13,432 nucleotides of DNA, taken from assembly GCA_012512665.1 (NCBI GenBank), contig JAAZDU010000305.1, positions 1 to 13,432 on the forward strand, given 5' to 3'. This document shows positions 1-5,571 of the stretch, piece after piece; position 1 is the first letter of the stretch, and every line of letters begins with the position of its first letter. The notes beneath the pieces are model-generated. The model was not told the origin of the DNA, did not search any database, and was given only the letters and a program-made list of their open reading frames with translations. The translations under genes and the position numbers were made by a program. The DNA is from Bacillota bacterium (lineage in GTDB: Bacteria; Bacillota; Dethiobacteria; DTU022; JAAZDU01).

Positions 1-248
1 AAAAAAAGGCCATCCATACCTGGAATAGTCAATGCCAAAACAAAGGAAGCAATGCTTTGCAGATCCGGCGTAAAAGAAAGCTTGCCTGCCTCTACAAAAT
101 ATATAAAGTAACTGGCAATGTTAACAGCCGGGGGTGCTAATAAAATAAAAGAAGCCAGTGAGATAATTAGAAAATAAAAAATAAGCCAGCGCTTTCGGCG
201 TCTTGCGGCCGGCCTATTTACTTTGCTCTTCCATCTTCTTCTAGCCAC
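1..248 (-). CDS. N-terminal part of an unidentified membrane protein (cut by window edge)
   Basis: An open frame runs from a GTG at 246-248 off the left edge, giving 82 residues. The GTG has a strong AGGAGGG ribosome binding site 6-7 nt upstream. The first ~20 residues are very basic (start MARRRWKSK, then a run of Arg/Lys around residues 13-20). A hydrophobic stretch at about 21-52 looks like a transmembrane anchor, and a second moderately hydrophobic stretch begins near residue 66. The pattern is a cytoplasmic basic tail, an anchor, and an outside domain that lies beyond the window. It follows iscU by 56 nt on the same strand and may be read from the isc promoter. A basic-tail-plus-anchor start is seen in spore-engulfment proteins such as SpoIIP, among many others, but there is not enough sequence to name it. 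I am fairly sure it is a gene and unsure what it is. Confidence 0.6.
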   Translation of the reverse strand, partial: MARRRWKSKVNRPAARRRKRWLIFYFLIISLASFILLAPPAVNIASYFIYFVEAGKLSFTPDLQSIASFVLALTIPGMDGLF

Positions 249-255
249 TGCAGAC

Positions 256-286
256 CCTCCTCTCATATTTATCATATGAGAGGAGG
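256..286 (-). repeat. Perfect 13-bp inverted repeat that includes a ribosome binding site
   Basis: Arms CCTCCTCTCATAT (256-268) and ATATGAGAGGAGG (274-286) are perfect complements around a 5-nt loop. On the minus-strand transcript the second arm contains the GAGGAGG ribosome binding site of the membrane protein that starts at 248, so the folded RNA would hide it. No T-run follows on either strand, so it is not an ordinary intrinsic terminator. It lies between the iscU stop and the next start. Confidence 0.8.
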
Positions 287-304
287 TGCCTTACTATGAT
301 AGCC

Positions 305-676
305 TTAATTTCTGCATCTGCTCTTGTAATCCTCAATAGCCTTGTGAAGGGCATCTGCTGCTAGGTTTGAACAGTGCATCTTAACACTGGGTAAGCCTCC
401 AAGCTCGCGGGCAACATCTTCATTGGTAACGGACAAAGCCTCTTCCAGACTTTTTCCCTTTACCATTTCCGTAAGCGCGCTGCTGCTGGCAATGGCAGCG
501 CCACAGCCAAAAGTAAAAAATTTTATATCTTCAATCCTGCCTTCCTTTACTTTAATAAAAATTTTCATAATATCTCCACAGCGGGCATTCCCAATTTCTC
601 CAACACCATCAGCATCCTGTATTTCTCCAACATTTCTAGGATTTTGAAAGTGGTCCATTACTTTCTCATTATACAC
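305..676 (-). CDS. iscU: Fe-S cluster scaffold protein IscU/NifU-like
   Basis: Scaffold on which IscS-derived sulfur and iron are built into a [2Fe-2S] cluster before transfer to apo-proteins, in the cytoplasm. From the GTG at 674-676 the protein has 123 residues and begins VYNEKVMDHFQNPRNVG, which matches the usual family N-terminus. The three cluster-ligand cysteines are visible: Cys33 in NARCGD with the stabilising Asp35, Cys58 in FGCGAAIASSS, and Cys102 in VKMHCSNLAADAL. An extra Cys121 lies near the C-terminus. The HscA-recognition motif LPPVK of proteobacterial IscU reads LPSVK here, and no hscA is nearby. I chose the GTG at 676 because a GGGGG tract sits just upstream and homologs start here. 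A second GTG at 694 would overlap the iscS stop (GTGA) and add six residues, but it lacks a good ribosome binding site. It lies directly downstream of iscS, as in a typical clostridial isc operon. Confidence 0.93.
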   Translation of the reverse strand: MYNEKVMDHFQNPRNVGEIQDADGVGEIGNARCGDIMKIFIKVKEGRIEDIKFFTFGCGAAIASSSALTEMVKGKSLEEALSVTNEDVARELGGLPSVKMHCSNLAADALHKAIEDYKSRCRN

Positions 677-690
677 TCTTCCGCCCCCTT

Positions 691-1857
691 TCACTCTCTG
701 ACCAGTGTTCCGGTAATTTTACGAAGCCTGGCAACAATGGGTTTTAATACTTTTAAAGTATAATCTATATCTTCCCGTTCAGTATCTTTTCCCAGGGTCA
801 ACCTTAAGGATCCGTGAGCTACTTCGTGTTTTAAACCGATAGCCCTCAAGACGTGAGAGGGCTCCAAAGAGCCGGAAGTACAGGCCGATCCCGAAGAGGC
901 AGCAACCCCCTCCATATCGAGGTTTAAAAGCAGCGCTTCTCCTTCAGCATTGTGTATGCTTACATTTACGTTATTTGGCAAGCGCTGCTGGGGATGGCCA
1001 TTAAGTGTTACTCCTCCTATCTCTAGCAGGCCGGCAACGAAATAATCCCTTAGTTCTCTCATTTTTGCCGTTTTTGTTTCCATCTCCGCGACAGCCAGCT
1101 CAATAGCCTTTCCCATCCCCACAATTCCAGCCACATATTCTGTTCCCGGGCGGAACTTCCTTTCCTGCCCGCCGCCAAAGATAATTGGCTTTAATTTGAC
1201 ACCCTGCCTTTTATAGAGAACACCTATACCTTTGGGGCCATAAAATTTATGTGCTGACATAGACAAAAGGTCGATATTTTGCTCTTGCACATTGACATCT
1301 AACTGCCCTATAGCCTGCACAGCATCGGTGTTAAAATAAACACCTCTGCTGCGGCATATTTTGCCAATACCTGCTACATCCTGAACTGTCCCAATCTCAT
1401 TGTTGGCAAACATAATGGTAACGAGAATGGTTTCAGGCCTAATAGCTTTTTCCAGGTCTTTCAGCTGTACCAAACCATATTTATCAACAGGTAGGTAAGT
1501 TAATGAAAAACCTTCCTTTTCCAAGGACTGACATGCATCCAAAACAGCATGATGTTCAATAGCTGACGTTATAATATGCTTACCCCTGCTAGAAAGGGCA
1601 CGGGCCACCCCCTGGATAGCCATGTTATCAGCCTCAGTGCCACCAGAAGTAAAAATGATTTCATTTGGGGAGGCACCTATGGCATCGGCAACCTGCTGGC
1701 GAGCTTTCTCTACAGCAACCCTGGCCTCCCTGCCAAAGCTATGGATACTGGAGGGATTGCCAAAGCTATTCGTAAGATATGGCATCATTTCATCCAGTAC
1801 TTCTTTTCGTAAAGGAGTCGTAGCGCCGTGATCAAGATAAACCTTCCTTTTAGCCAT
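691..1857 (-). CDS. iscS: Cysteine desulfurase IscS/NifS
   Basis: Pyridoxal-phosphate enzyme that takes sulfur from L-cysteine, releasing alanine, and passes it as a persulfide to IscU and possibly to tRNA-thiolation enzymes. Numbering from the GTG one codon upstream of the chosen start (389 residues in all): N-terminal YLDHGATTPL, phosphate-cup TSGGTEADN (71-79), conserved His104 in IEHHAV, FANNEIGT (151-158), Asp179 in NTDAVQ, PLP-binding Lys205 in SMSAHKFYGPKG, and the persulfide Cys327 in SSGSACTSGSLEPSHV on the mobile loop. The length of that loop and of the protein fits group I (IscS/NifS) rather than SufS. Two starts are possible, GTG at 1860 and ATG at 1857. I prefer ATG because AAGGAGG lies 8 nt upstream of it. 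The ribosome binding site lies within the last codons of iscR (the genes are 3 nt apart), so translation is probably coupled. Confidence 0.96.
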   Translation of the reverse strand: MAKRKVYLDHGATTPLRKEVLDEMMPYLTNSFGNPSSIHSFGREARVAVEKARQQVADAIGASPNEIIFTSGGTEADNMAIQGVARALSSRGKHIITSAIEHHAVLDACQSLEKEGFSLTYLPVDKYGLVQLKDLEKAIRPETILVTIMFANNEIGTVQDVAGIGKICRSRGVYFNTDAVQAIGQLDVNVQEQNIDLLSMSAHKFYGPKGIGVLYKRQGVKLKPIIFGGGQERKFRPGTEYVAGIVGMGKAIELAVAEMETKTAKMRELRDYFVAGLLEIGGVTLNGHPQQRLPNNVNVSIHNAEGEALLLNLDMEGVAASSGSACTSGSLEPSHVLRAIGLKHEVAHGSLRLTLGKDTEREDIDYTLKVLKPIVARLRKITGTLVRE

Positions 1858-1860
1858 CAC

Positions 1861-2319
1861 TTAAACCTCCTTAAAGCCCTTGTCTTTTACTGTATTTTGA
1901 GAAGGTTCCCACCTTACTAAATCTTCGAGGGTTATACTGTCTAAAACATCATTTATCCTGTCGCGCAATATTTCCCAAACAAAGCGTGTTTTACACTGCT
2001 CGGGCCCGGGACAGCTTCTTTCTTCCCTTCTCTCTTCTGAAAAACAGCTCACCGGGTTAATCGGACCCTCCAAAGCGCGCAGTATATCTCCTACCCGTAT
2101 ATCCCGCGGGTGGCGGGCCAACATATAACCCCCCTTGGGTCCTCTCACGCTGTTAACAAGACCGTGCCTTCTTAAATCAGGAAAGATCTGCTCCAGATAC
2201 TGAAAAGAAATATTTTCAACTTTGGCGATTGCCTTTAAAGGCACAGGCCCGTCCCGGTAATGAAAGGCCAGATGCACCATGGCACGCACACCGTATTCAC
2301 CTTTAGCAGTTAAACGCAT
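1861..2319 (-). CDS. iscR: Rrf2-family Fe-S regulator IscR
   Basis: DNA-binding regulator that senses Fe-S status through its own cluster and controls the isc genes. It has 152 residues. The N-terminal MRLTAKGEYGVRAM and the winged helix-turn-helix (about 25-65, with QIFPDLRRHGLVNSVRGPKGGY) are typical of Rrf2 proteins. The cluster region holds Cys92, Cys103 and Cys109 (the last in GPEQCKTRFVW). In E. coli IscR the fourth ligand is a His three residues after the last Cys; here that position is Arg112, so the fourth ligand must differ. AAGGAG lies just upstream of the ATG. It is the first gene of iscR-iscS-iscU, and an IscR-like palindrome (2345-2369) in its leader suggests autoregulation. The alternative reading as the cysteine regulator CymR is less likely, since CymR lacks the three-Cys cluster motif. 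Confidence 0.92.
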   Translation of the reverse strand: MRLTAKGEYGVRAMVHLAFHYRDGPVPLKAIAKVENISFQYLEQIFPDLRRHGLVNSVRGPKGGYMLARHPRDIRVGDILRALEGPINPVSCFSEERREERSCPGPEQCKTRFVWEILRDRINDVLDSITLEDLVRWEPSQNTVKDKGFKEV

Positions 2320-2344
2320 GATGACTCCTTCTTCACCTTATTTA

Positions 2345-2369
2345 ATACCTTAGTATTTTAGTCGGTTTT
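2345..2369 (-). promoter_or_regulatory. Putative IscR operator in the isc leader
   Basis: On the plus strand the site reads ATACCTTAGT, then ATTTT, then AGTCGGTTTT. Its 25-bp length and layout match the type 1 IscR box known from enterobacteria (ATA, 3 bases, GACT-type half, AT-rich centre of 5, AGTC-type half, 3 bases, TAT), with one half (AGTC plus GGT) well conserved and the other weaker. It lies 26 bp before iscR, downstream of the predicted -10, so bound IscR would act as a block to the transcribing polymerase unless a nearer promoter exists. Confidence 0.6.
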
Positions 2370-2381
2370 ACCCGGAAAAAA

Positions 2382-2401
2382 TTACTGAGTAAGTTACTCA
2401 G
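2382..2401. repeat. Overlapping palindromes in the isc leader
   Basis: CTGAGTAA and TTACTCAG (2385-2392, 2394-2401) form a perfect 8-bp inverted repeat around one base. It overlaps a second palindrome TTACT-G-AGTAA (2382-2392). The unit TTACT/AGTAA therefore occurs three times within 17 bp. The element sits just downstream of the predicted isc transcription start and upstream of the IscR box. A second operator, or a short 5'-UTR hairpin, would both explain it. Confidence 0.7.
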
Positions 2402-2410
2402 CTTTAAATA

Positions 2411-2439
2411 AGATTAACAAAACTATAAGCGCCTGTCAA
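2411..2439 (-). promoter_or_regulatory. Predicted promoter of the iscR-iscS-iscU operon
   Basis: A perfect -35 TTGACA (complement of 2434-2439) is followed by a 17-nt spacer and TAATCT (complement of 2411-2416), a weak -10. It begins 17 nt after the acpS stop and points toward iscR. The predicted start near 2404 gives a leader of about 85 nt containing the two palindromic elements. A weak -10 is usual for a promoter under activation or repression. Confidence 0.6.
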
Positions 2440-2456
2440 GAATAAATTTTCTTAAA

Positions 2457-2840
2457 TTAAAAACTTTCGCCAAGGGCTACCGCACAGGCAACGGCAAAAC
2501 TTTTTTCATGCGCTAAAGAAATATGGATATGGCTGATCCCCTTTTTGCTTGCTATCTCCGCTGCCCTGCCGGATAAGAGGACAGAGGGTCCCCCTTCAGC
2601 TTTGTTCATTATCTCCAGCTCAGTCCAGGCCACCTTGCCAATACCCGTGCCGAGCGCCTTGGCCACTGCTTCTTTAGCCGCAAAGCGCGCTGCTAAGGAG
2701 GCGGCCGGATGCTGGCGAAGCAAAAGTGCTTTCTGTTCTCGAAGGGTAAAAAAACGCTTTAAAAATTTATCAGGCCGGCGGCGGTAAGCTCTCCAAACCC
2801 GCTCCACCTCAATAATGTCGATACCAATACCTTTAAGCAC
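2457..2840 (-). CDS. acpS: Holo-[acyl-carrier-protein] synthase AcpS
   Basis: Transfers the 4'-phosphopantetheine arm of CoA to a serine of apo-acyl carrier protein, which switches on fatty acid synthesis. It acts as a trimer in the cytoplasm with Mg2+. At 127 residues it has the normal family length. The two signature motifs are present: GIGIDIIEVERV (4-15) with metal ligand Asp8, and RFAAKEAVAKALGTG (52-66) with Glu57. The C-terminal ISLAHEKSFAVA (107-118) is the conserved last strand region. The start is GTG at 2838-2840, 5 nt after AGGAGGG. It is followed by the isc promoter and was probably transcribed alone, or read through into iscR. The opposite strand beyond it carries the cold shock gene in a divergent arrangement. 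Confidence 0.95.
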   Translation of the reverse strand: MLKGIGIDIIEVERVWRAYRRRPDKFLKRFFTLREQKALLLRQHPAASLAARFAAKEAVAKALGTGIGKVAWTELEIMNKAEGGPSVLLSGRAAEIASKKGISHIHISLAHEKSFAVACAVALGESF

Positions 2841-2879
2841 ATTTACCCTCCTTCGCAGCTTGTTCTTCTTCTAACCCCC

Positions 2880-2908
2880 ATTTTATCTTTTCACGCAACT
2901 ATTATCCA
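2880..2908 (-). promoter_or_regulatory. Predicted promoter of acpS
   Basis: TGGATA (complement of 2903-2908), a 17-nt spacer and TAAAAT (complement of 2880-2885) match the sigma-A pattern at 4/6 and 5/6 positions. It points toward acpS with a leader of about 35 nt. It shares the divergent 119-nt interval with the csp promoter, and the two do not overlap. Confidence 0.45.
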
Positions 2909-2924
2909 GTTATTTTCTCCCCTT

Positions 2925-2936
2925 CTGCTTAAGCAG
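2925..2936. repeat. 12-bp perfect palindrome between acpS and csp
   Basis: CTGCTTAAGCAG is a perfect palindrome. It ends 4 bp before the -35 of the csp promoter and lies about 17 bp behind the acpS -35. Its place between divergent promoters fits an operator, but its short length allows chance. Confidence 0.45.
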
Positions 2937-2940
2937 CATA

Positions 2941-2969
2941 TTGTTTTTTAAAAGTTTATATGATAGAAT
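2941..2969 (+). promoter_or_regulatory. Predicted promoter of the cold shock gene
   Basis: TTGTTT (2941-2946), a 17-nt spacer and TAGAAT (2964-2969). The expected start near 2976 gives a leader of about 38 nt, much shorter than the long thermosensing leader of E. coli cspA. Confidence 0.6.
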
Positions 2970-3013
2970 GTGTTGACCGACCCTGTATAAGGGGATTTTC
3001 AAGGAGGTTTAAA

Positions 3014-3211
3014 ATGCAAGGCAAAGTTAAATGGTTCAATGCTGAAAAGGGTTATGGTTTCATCCAAACGGAAAATGATGGCGACGTGTTTGTCCACTTT
3101 TCCGCAATTCAGGAGGAAGGATTCAAAACCCTTGAAGAAGGCCAGGAAGTTGAGTTTGAAATTGTTCAAGGGAGCCGTGGACCCCAGGCAGCAAACGTCG
3201 TCAAATTATAG
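3014..3211 (+). CDS. CspA-family cold shock protein
   Basis: Small single-stranded RNA/DNA-binding protein that melts RNA secondary structure and supports translation at low temperature or in fast growth. It has 65 residues, the usual length, and is one five-stranded OB fold. RNP1 is KGYGFIQ (12-18), with aromatic Trp7, Phe8, Tyr14 and Phe16. RNP2 is VFVHFSAI (25-32). The start is ATG at 3014, 7 nt after AAGGAGG. An in-frame ATG at 2960 would add 18 residues with no family match and would begin inside the promoter, so I reject it. The gene is monocistronic, with its own promoter and a strong terminator about 50 nt downstream. Confidence 0.96.
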   Translation: MQGKVKWFNAEKGYGFIQTENDGDVFVHFSAIQEEGFKTLEEGQEVEFEIVQGSRGPQAANVVKL

Positions 3212-3255
3212 AATAAATGATTTTCATCTTTATCTATAATTTGCACTGCTAAGCC

Positions 3256-3306
3256 AAAAAAAGAAAACAGCCGGCTTAAACCAATATGCCGGCTGTTTTC
3301 TTTTTT
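3256..3306 (+). terminator. Strong bidirectional intrinsic terminator after csp
   Basis: Perfect 13-bp stem GAAAACAGCCGGC (3263-3275) and GCCGGCTGTTTTC (3288-3300) with a 12-nt loop, flanked by seven As before and six Ts after. Including the A/T flanks, 19 bp can pair. It ends the csp transcript and, because of the A-run, could also stop transcription arriving from the other strand. Confidence 0.93.
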
Positions 3307-3322
3307 ATAACTGGCAGCTTTC

Positions 3323-3351
3323 TTGACATTTAAAAAACCGCTTTATAGAAT
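3323..3351 (+). promoter_or_regulatory. Predicted promoter of the nitroreductase gene
   Basis: Perfect -35 TTGACA (3323-3328), 17-nt spacer, and TAGAAT (3346-3351), the same -10 as the csp promoter. It lies just past the csp terminator and gives a leader of about 50 nt. This is the best consensus promoter in the window. Confidence 0.75.
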
Positions 3352-3407
3352 TAAAGCAGGAAGTTTTAAACAAGGCTGTACCAATTATAAGACAGGAGGT
3401 TTTTACA

Positions 3408-3947
3408 GTGGAGCTTTATACTGCTTTAGAGAATAGACGCAGCATACGCAAATATAATACGGACCCCATCCCCGAGGAAAAGCTGAAAAGAATACTAGAG
3501 GCTGCCAGGATTGCCCCTTCTTGGAAAAATCAACAGTGCTGGAGCTTTATTATCGTGAGAGATGCAGCAAAAAAAACCAGGCTGGCCGATACCTTACATA
3601 AAGGCAACCCCGCCGTTAAAGCCATCCAGCAAGCTTACGCCACCCTTGTTCTCTGCGCCGACCCATCAGCTTCGGGCAATATTGACGGCAAAGAATATTA
3701 TCTCTTTGATGCCGCCCTGGCCATGCAACAGCTGATGCTGGCAGCCCATGCAGAGGGGCTGGGAACATGCTGCGTGGCCTGGTTTGACGAGCAGGCAGCC
3801 CGCGAAATTCTCAATGTGCCGCCGCAACAAAAAATTGTTGCCCTGACGCCTTTAGGCATTCCCGCCAAAGAAGGGACAATGCCTCCGCGCAAAAAATTAT
3901 CAGACTTTGTTTTTGCTGAAGAGTGGGGCCAGAAAATAGAATTATAG
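3408..3947 (+). CDS. Nitroreductase-family FMN flavoprotein
   Basis: FMN-dependent NAD(P)H oxidoreductase of the nitroreductase fold. The natural substrate of this subgroup cannot be read from the sequence. It has 179 residues, at the short end of the family. The phosphate-binding start ENRRSIRKYNTDPI (8-21) and the APSWKNQQCWSFIIV segment (36-50) are clear; many family members have the pattern APS-N-QPW here. The LFDAALAMQQLMLAAHAEGLGTCCVAWF stretch is split as LFDAALAMQQ (99-108) and the GLGTCC turn (117-122), which contributes FMN contacts and the dimer face. It starts with GTG, with AGGAGG 8 nt upstream. The gene stands alone with a strong promoter and converges on thrC, overlapping it by 6 nt. 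Confidence 0.9.
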   Translation: MELYTALENRRSIRKYNTDPIPEEKLKRILEAARIAPSWKNQQCWSFIIVRDAAKKTRLADTLHKGNPAVKAIQQAYATLVLCADPSASGNIDGKEYYLFDAALAMQQLMLAAHAEGLGTCCVAWFDEQAAREILNVPPQQKIVALTPLGIPAKEGTMPPRKKLSDFVFAEEWGQKIEL

Positions 3948-5438
3948 CTGTAAAATGTGCTCGACTTGCTCTCTTATTTCTTCTCTCTTGCAAAGGGTGC
4001 GGTGCCGCACCTTTTTTTGTTCAAGGTCTCTTAAAGCGGGGTGCACCGGCATCTTGCTAATCTCACTTAATTCTTTGAGGATTAACAGCTCATTTTTGCC
4101 CCTAATAAAGTCCCCCCCCTTAATGGCTTCCAAGACGCTGCTTGCAAACTTAAAGGGGCTGGCGGTGGCCGCAATAACTGTTTTTCTCTTATCGCCCGTC
4201 ATAGAACTGTATTCTCGATATACCTTCAGCCCAACAGCGGTATGGGTGTCAATGGTATAGCCTTTTTCAAAGTAAGTATCTTTAATTGTCTGCAGAGTAT
4301 CTTCTTCTGTAGCAAAACCGGGGGCAATGATGCCAAGCATCTTTTCCTTCAAAAGTGGGTCAACGGAGAAGCAACCTGTCTGCTGCAGCTTCTCCATCCA
4401 TTCCCCAACTCGCCCCGCATCATGGCCGGATACTTCAAAAAGAAACCTTTCCAGGTTACTGGAGATCAAAATGTCCATGGAAGGGCTATTGGTCTGCTTA
4501 AACGGCCTGTTGCGGTCATATTTGCCTGTGTTAAAAAAGTCCGTTAATACCTTGTTTTCATTGGAGGCACAGATAAGTTTATAGACAGGCAGACCCATGC
4601 TGGAGGCGTACCAGGCTGCCAGGATATTGCCGAAATTACCTGTGGGCACCACAAAGTTTATCTCTTCCCCCCACGATATTTCTCCTTCGGCAATTAGGCG
4701 CAGATAAGCCCAAAAATAATACACTATCTGTGGCAAAAGTCTTCCCCAGTTAATGGAATTGGCTGAAGAAAGTTTAAAACCTGCTTCCTGAAGTTTGCTT
4801 TTAAAATTGGCATCCTTAAAAATAGTCTTAACAGCGTTCTGGCAATCATCAAAATTGCCTTCTACGGCCACGACGAAGGTATTGCTACCATCGGTAGTAA
4901 CCATCTGCAGCTCCTGTATCTGGCTAACCCCCTGGTAGGGGTAGAAAACAACTATTTTTATTCCCTGTACATCTTTAAAGCCTTCCAGAGCGGCTTTACC
5001 GGTATCTCCCGAAGTAGCAACGAGTATAACAGTTTCCTTTTCTTCACCTGCTTTCTTTTTAGCCAGGGAAAGGAAATAGGGTATAATTTGCAGGGCCATG
5101 TCTTTAAAAGCAGCTGTAGGCCCGTGCCAGAGCTCTAAAAAAAAGATATTGTCCTCCATTTTATGGAGAGGTGCAAGCTGCGGGTGATAAAAATTTTTGT
5201 GGTTGTAAGCTTTTTCAATGCAAAAATCTATCTCCTCCTGCGTAAAACCTTCCAAAAAAAGCGGGAGAAGAAAGCGAGCCACTTGCTGATAAGCTTTGCC
5301 CACCAGCTCTTTTAATTGATCCTTAGTTATCGAAGGAAGATCTTGCGGCACAAACAAGCCGCCTGCAGGCACCATCCCCAATAAAATAGCTTCAGCAGCC
5401 GAAACAGCCTCATAATTTCCCCTGGTACTTATATACAT
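3942..5438 (-). CDS. thrC: Threonine synthase
   Basis: PLP enzyme that converts O-phospho-L-homoserine and water to L-threonine and phosphate, the last step of threonine synthesis. Its 498 residues fit the long-type bacterial enzymes. The N-terminal MYISTRGNYEAVSAAEAIL and PAGGLFVPQ (25-33) are family-typical. PLP binds Lys112 in WHGPTAAFKDMALQ, with the phosphate loop ATSGDTGKAAL (141-151) and a further GNFGNILAAW motif. The C-terminal DLEQKKVRHRT segment is conserved. The ATG has AAGGAG 7 nt upstream. It follows the aminotransferase gene by 214 nt on the same strand, after a terminator-like hairpin. No clear promoter of its own is visible. Other threonine genes (hom, thrB) are not in the window. 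Its last codons hold a terminator for the opposing nitroreductase transcript. Confidence 0.96.
   Translation of the reverse strand: MYISTRGNYEAVSAAEAILLGMVPAGGLFVPQDLPSITKDQLKELVGKAYQQVARFLLPLFLEGFTQEEIDFCIEKAYNHKNFYHPQLAPLHKMEDNIFFLELWHGPTAAFKDMALQIIPYFLSLAKKKAGEEKETVILVATSGDTGKAALEGFKDVQGIKIVVFYPYQGVSQIQELQMVTTDGSNTFVVAVEGNFDDCQNAVKTIFKDANFKSKLQEAGFKLSSANSINWGRLLPQIVYYFWAYLRLIAEGEISWGEEINFVVPTGNFGNILAAWYASSMGLPVYKLICASNENKVLTDFFNTGKYDRNRPFKQTNSPSMDILISSNLERFLFEVSGHDAGRVGEWMEKLQQTGCFSVDPLLKEKMLGIIAPGFATEEDTLQTIKDTYFEKGYTIDTHTAVGLKVYREYSSMTGDKRKTVIAATASPFKFASSVLEAIKGGDFIRGKNELLILKELSEISKMPVHPALRDLEQKKVRHRTLCKREEIREQVEHILQL
3996..4018 (+). terminator. Intrinsic terminator for the nitroreductase, inside thrC
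   Basis: GGTGCGG (3996-4002) pairs with CCGCACC (4005-4011), or as a 6-bp stem with a GTGC tetraloop, followed directly by seven Ts (4012-4018). It lies about 50 nt after the nitroreductase stop on the plus strand. On the minus strand the same bases encode Lys-Lys-Val-Arg-His-Arg-Thr near the end of ThrC, and no T-run follows, so it acts only on the plus strand. Confidence 0.72.
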
Positions 5439-5526
5439 CTCTCTTCTCCTTTTGCCAGCTTAGCTTTATTGACCGACACATTACATTTCGATAACACTTC
5501 TCTAATTCCTTTTTCTTTCATTCACA

Positions 5527-5553
5527 CCAGCACTTTTTAAGAAAAAGTGCTGG
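5527..5553. repeat. Perfect 12-bp inverted repeat before thrC
   Basis: CCAGCACTTTTT (5527-5538) and AAAAAGTGCTGG (5542-5553) pair perfectly around 3 nt. The second arm is shared with the neighbouring hairpin at 5545-5570, so only one of the two can form at a time. It lies about 90 nt before the thrC start. Confidence 0.8.
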
Positions 5554-5570
5554 CGACAAAGCCAGCACTT
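5539..5570 (-). terminator. Intrinsic terminator after the aminotransferase gene
   Basis: On the minus strand AAGTGCTGGC (complement of 5561-5570), loop TTTGTC, GCCAGCACTT (complement of 5545-5554), then TTTCTT. The stem is a perfect 10 bp and the tail has five Ts in a row counting the stem end. It lies 83 nt after the aminotransferase stop and before thrC. It could be a simple terminator or a partial one limiting read-through into thrC. Confidence 0.7.
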
Positions 5571-5571
5571 C

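Noticed and set aside
256..294. Hairpin after iscU as an intrinsic terminator, or a short plus-strand gene starting at the ATG at 295
   Set aside because: There is no T-run on either side of the hairpin. The plus-strand frame after AGGAGG stops after about 22 codons and runs antisense into iscU.
2960..3013. Longer N-terminus (from ATG 2960) for the cold shock protein
   Set aside because: The added residues do not match the family and the ATG lies inside the promoter; the ATG at 3014 has AAGGAGG and gives the standard 65-residue protein.
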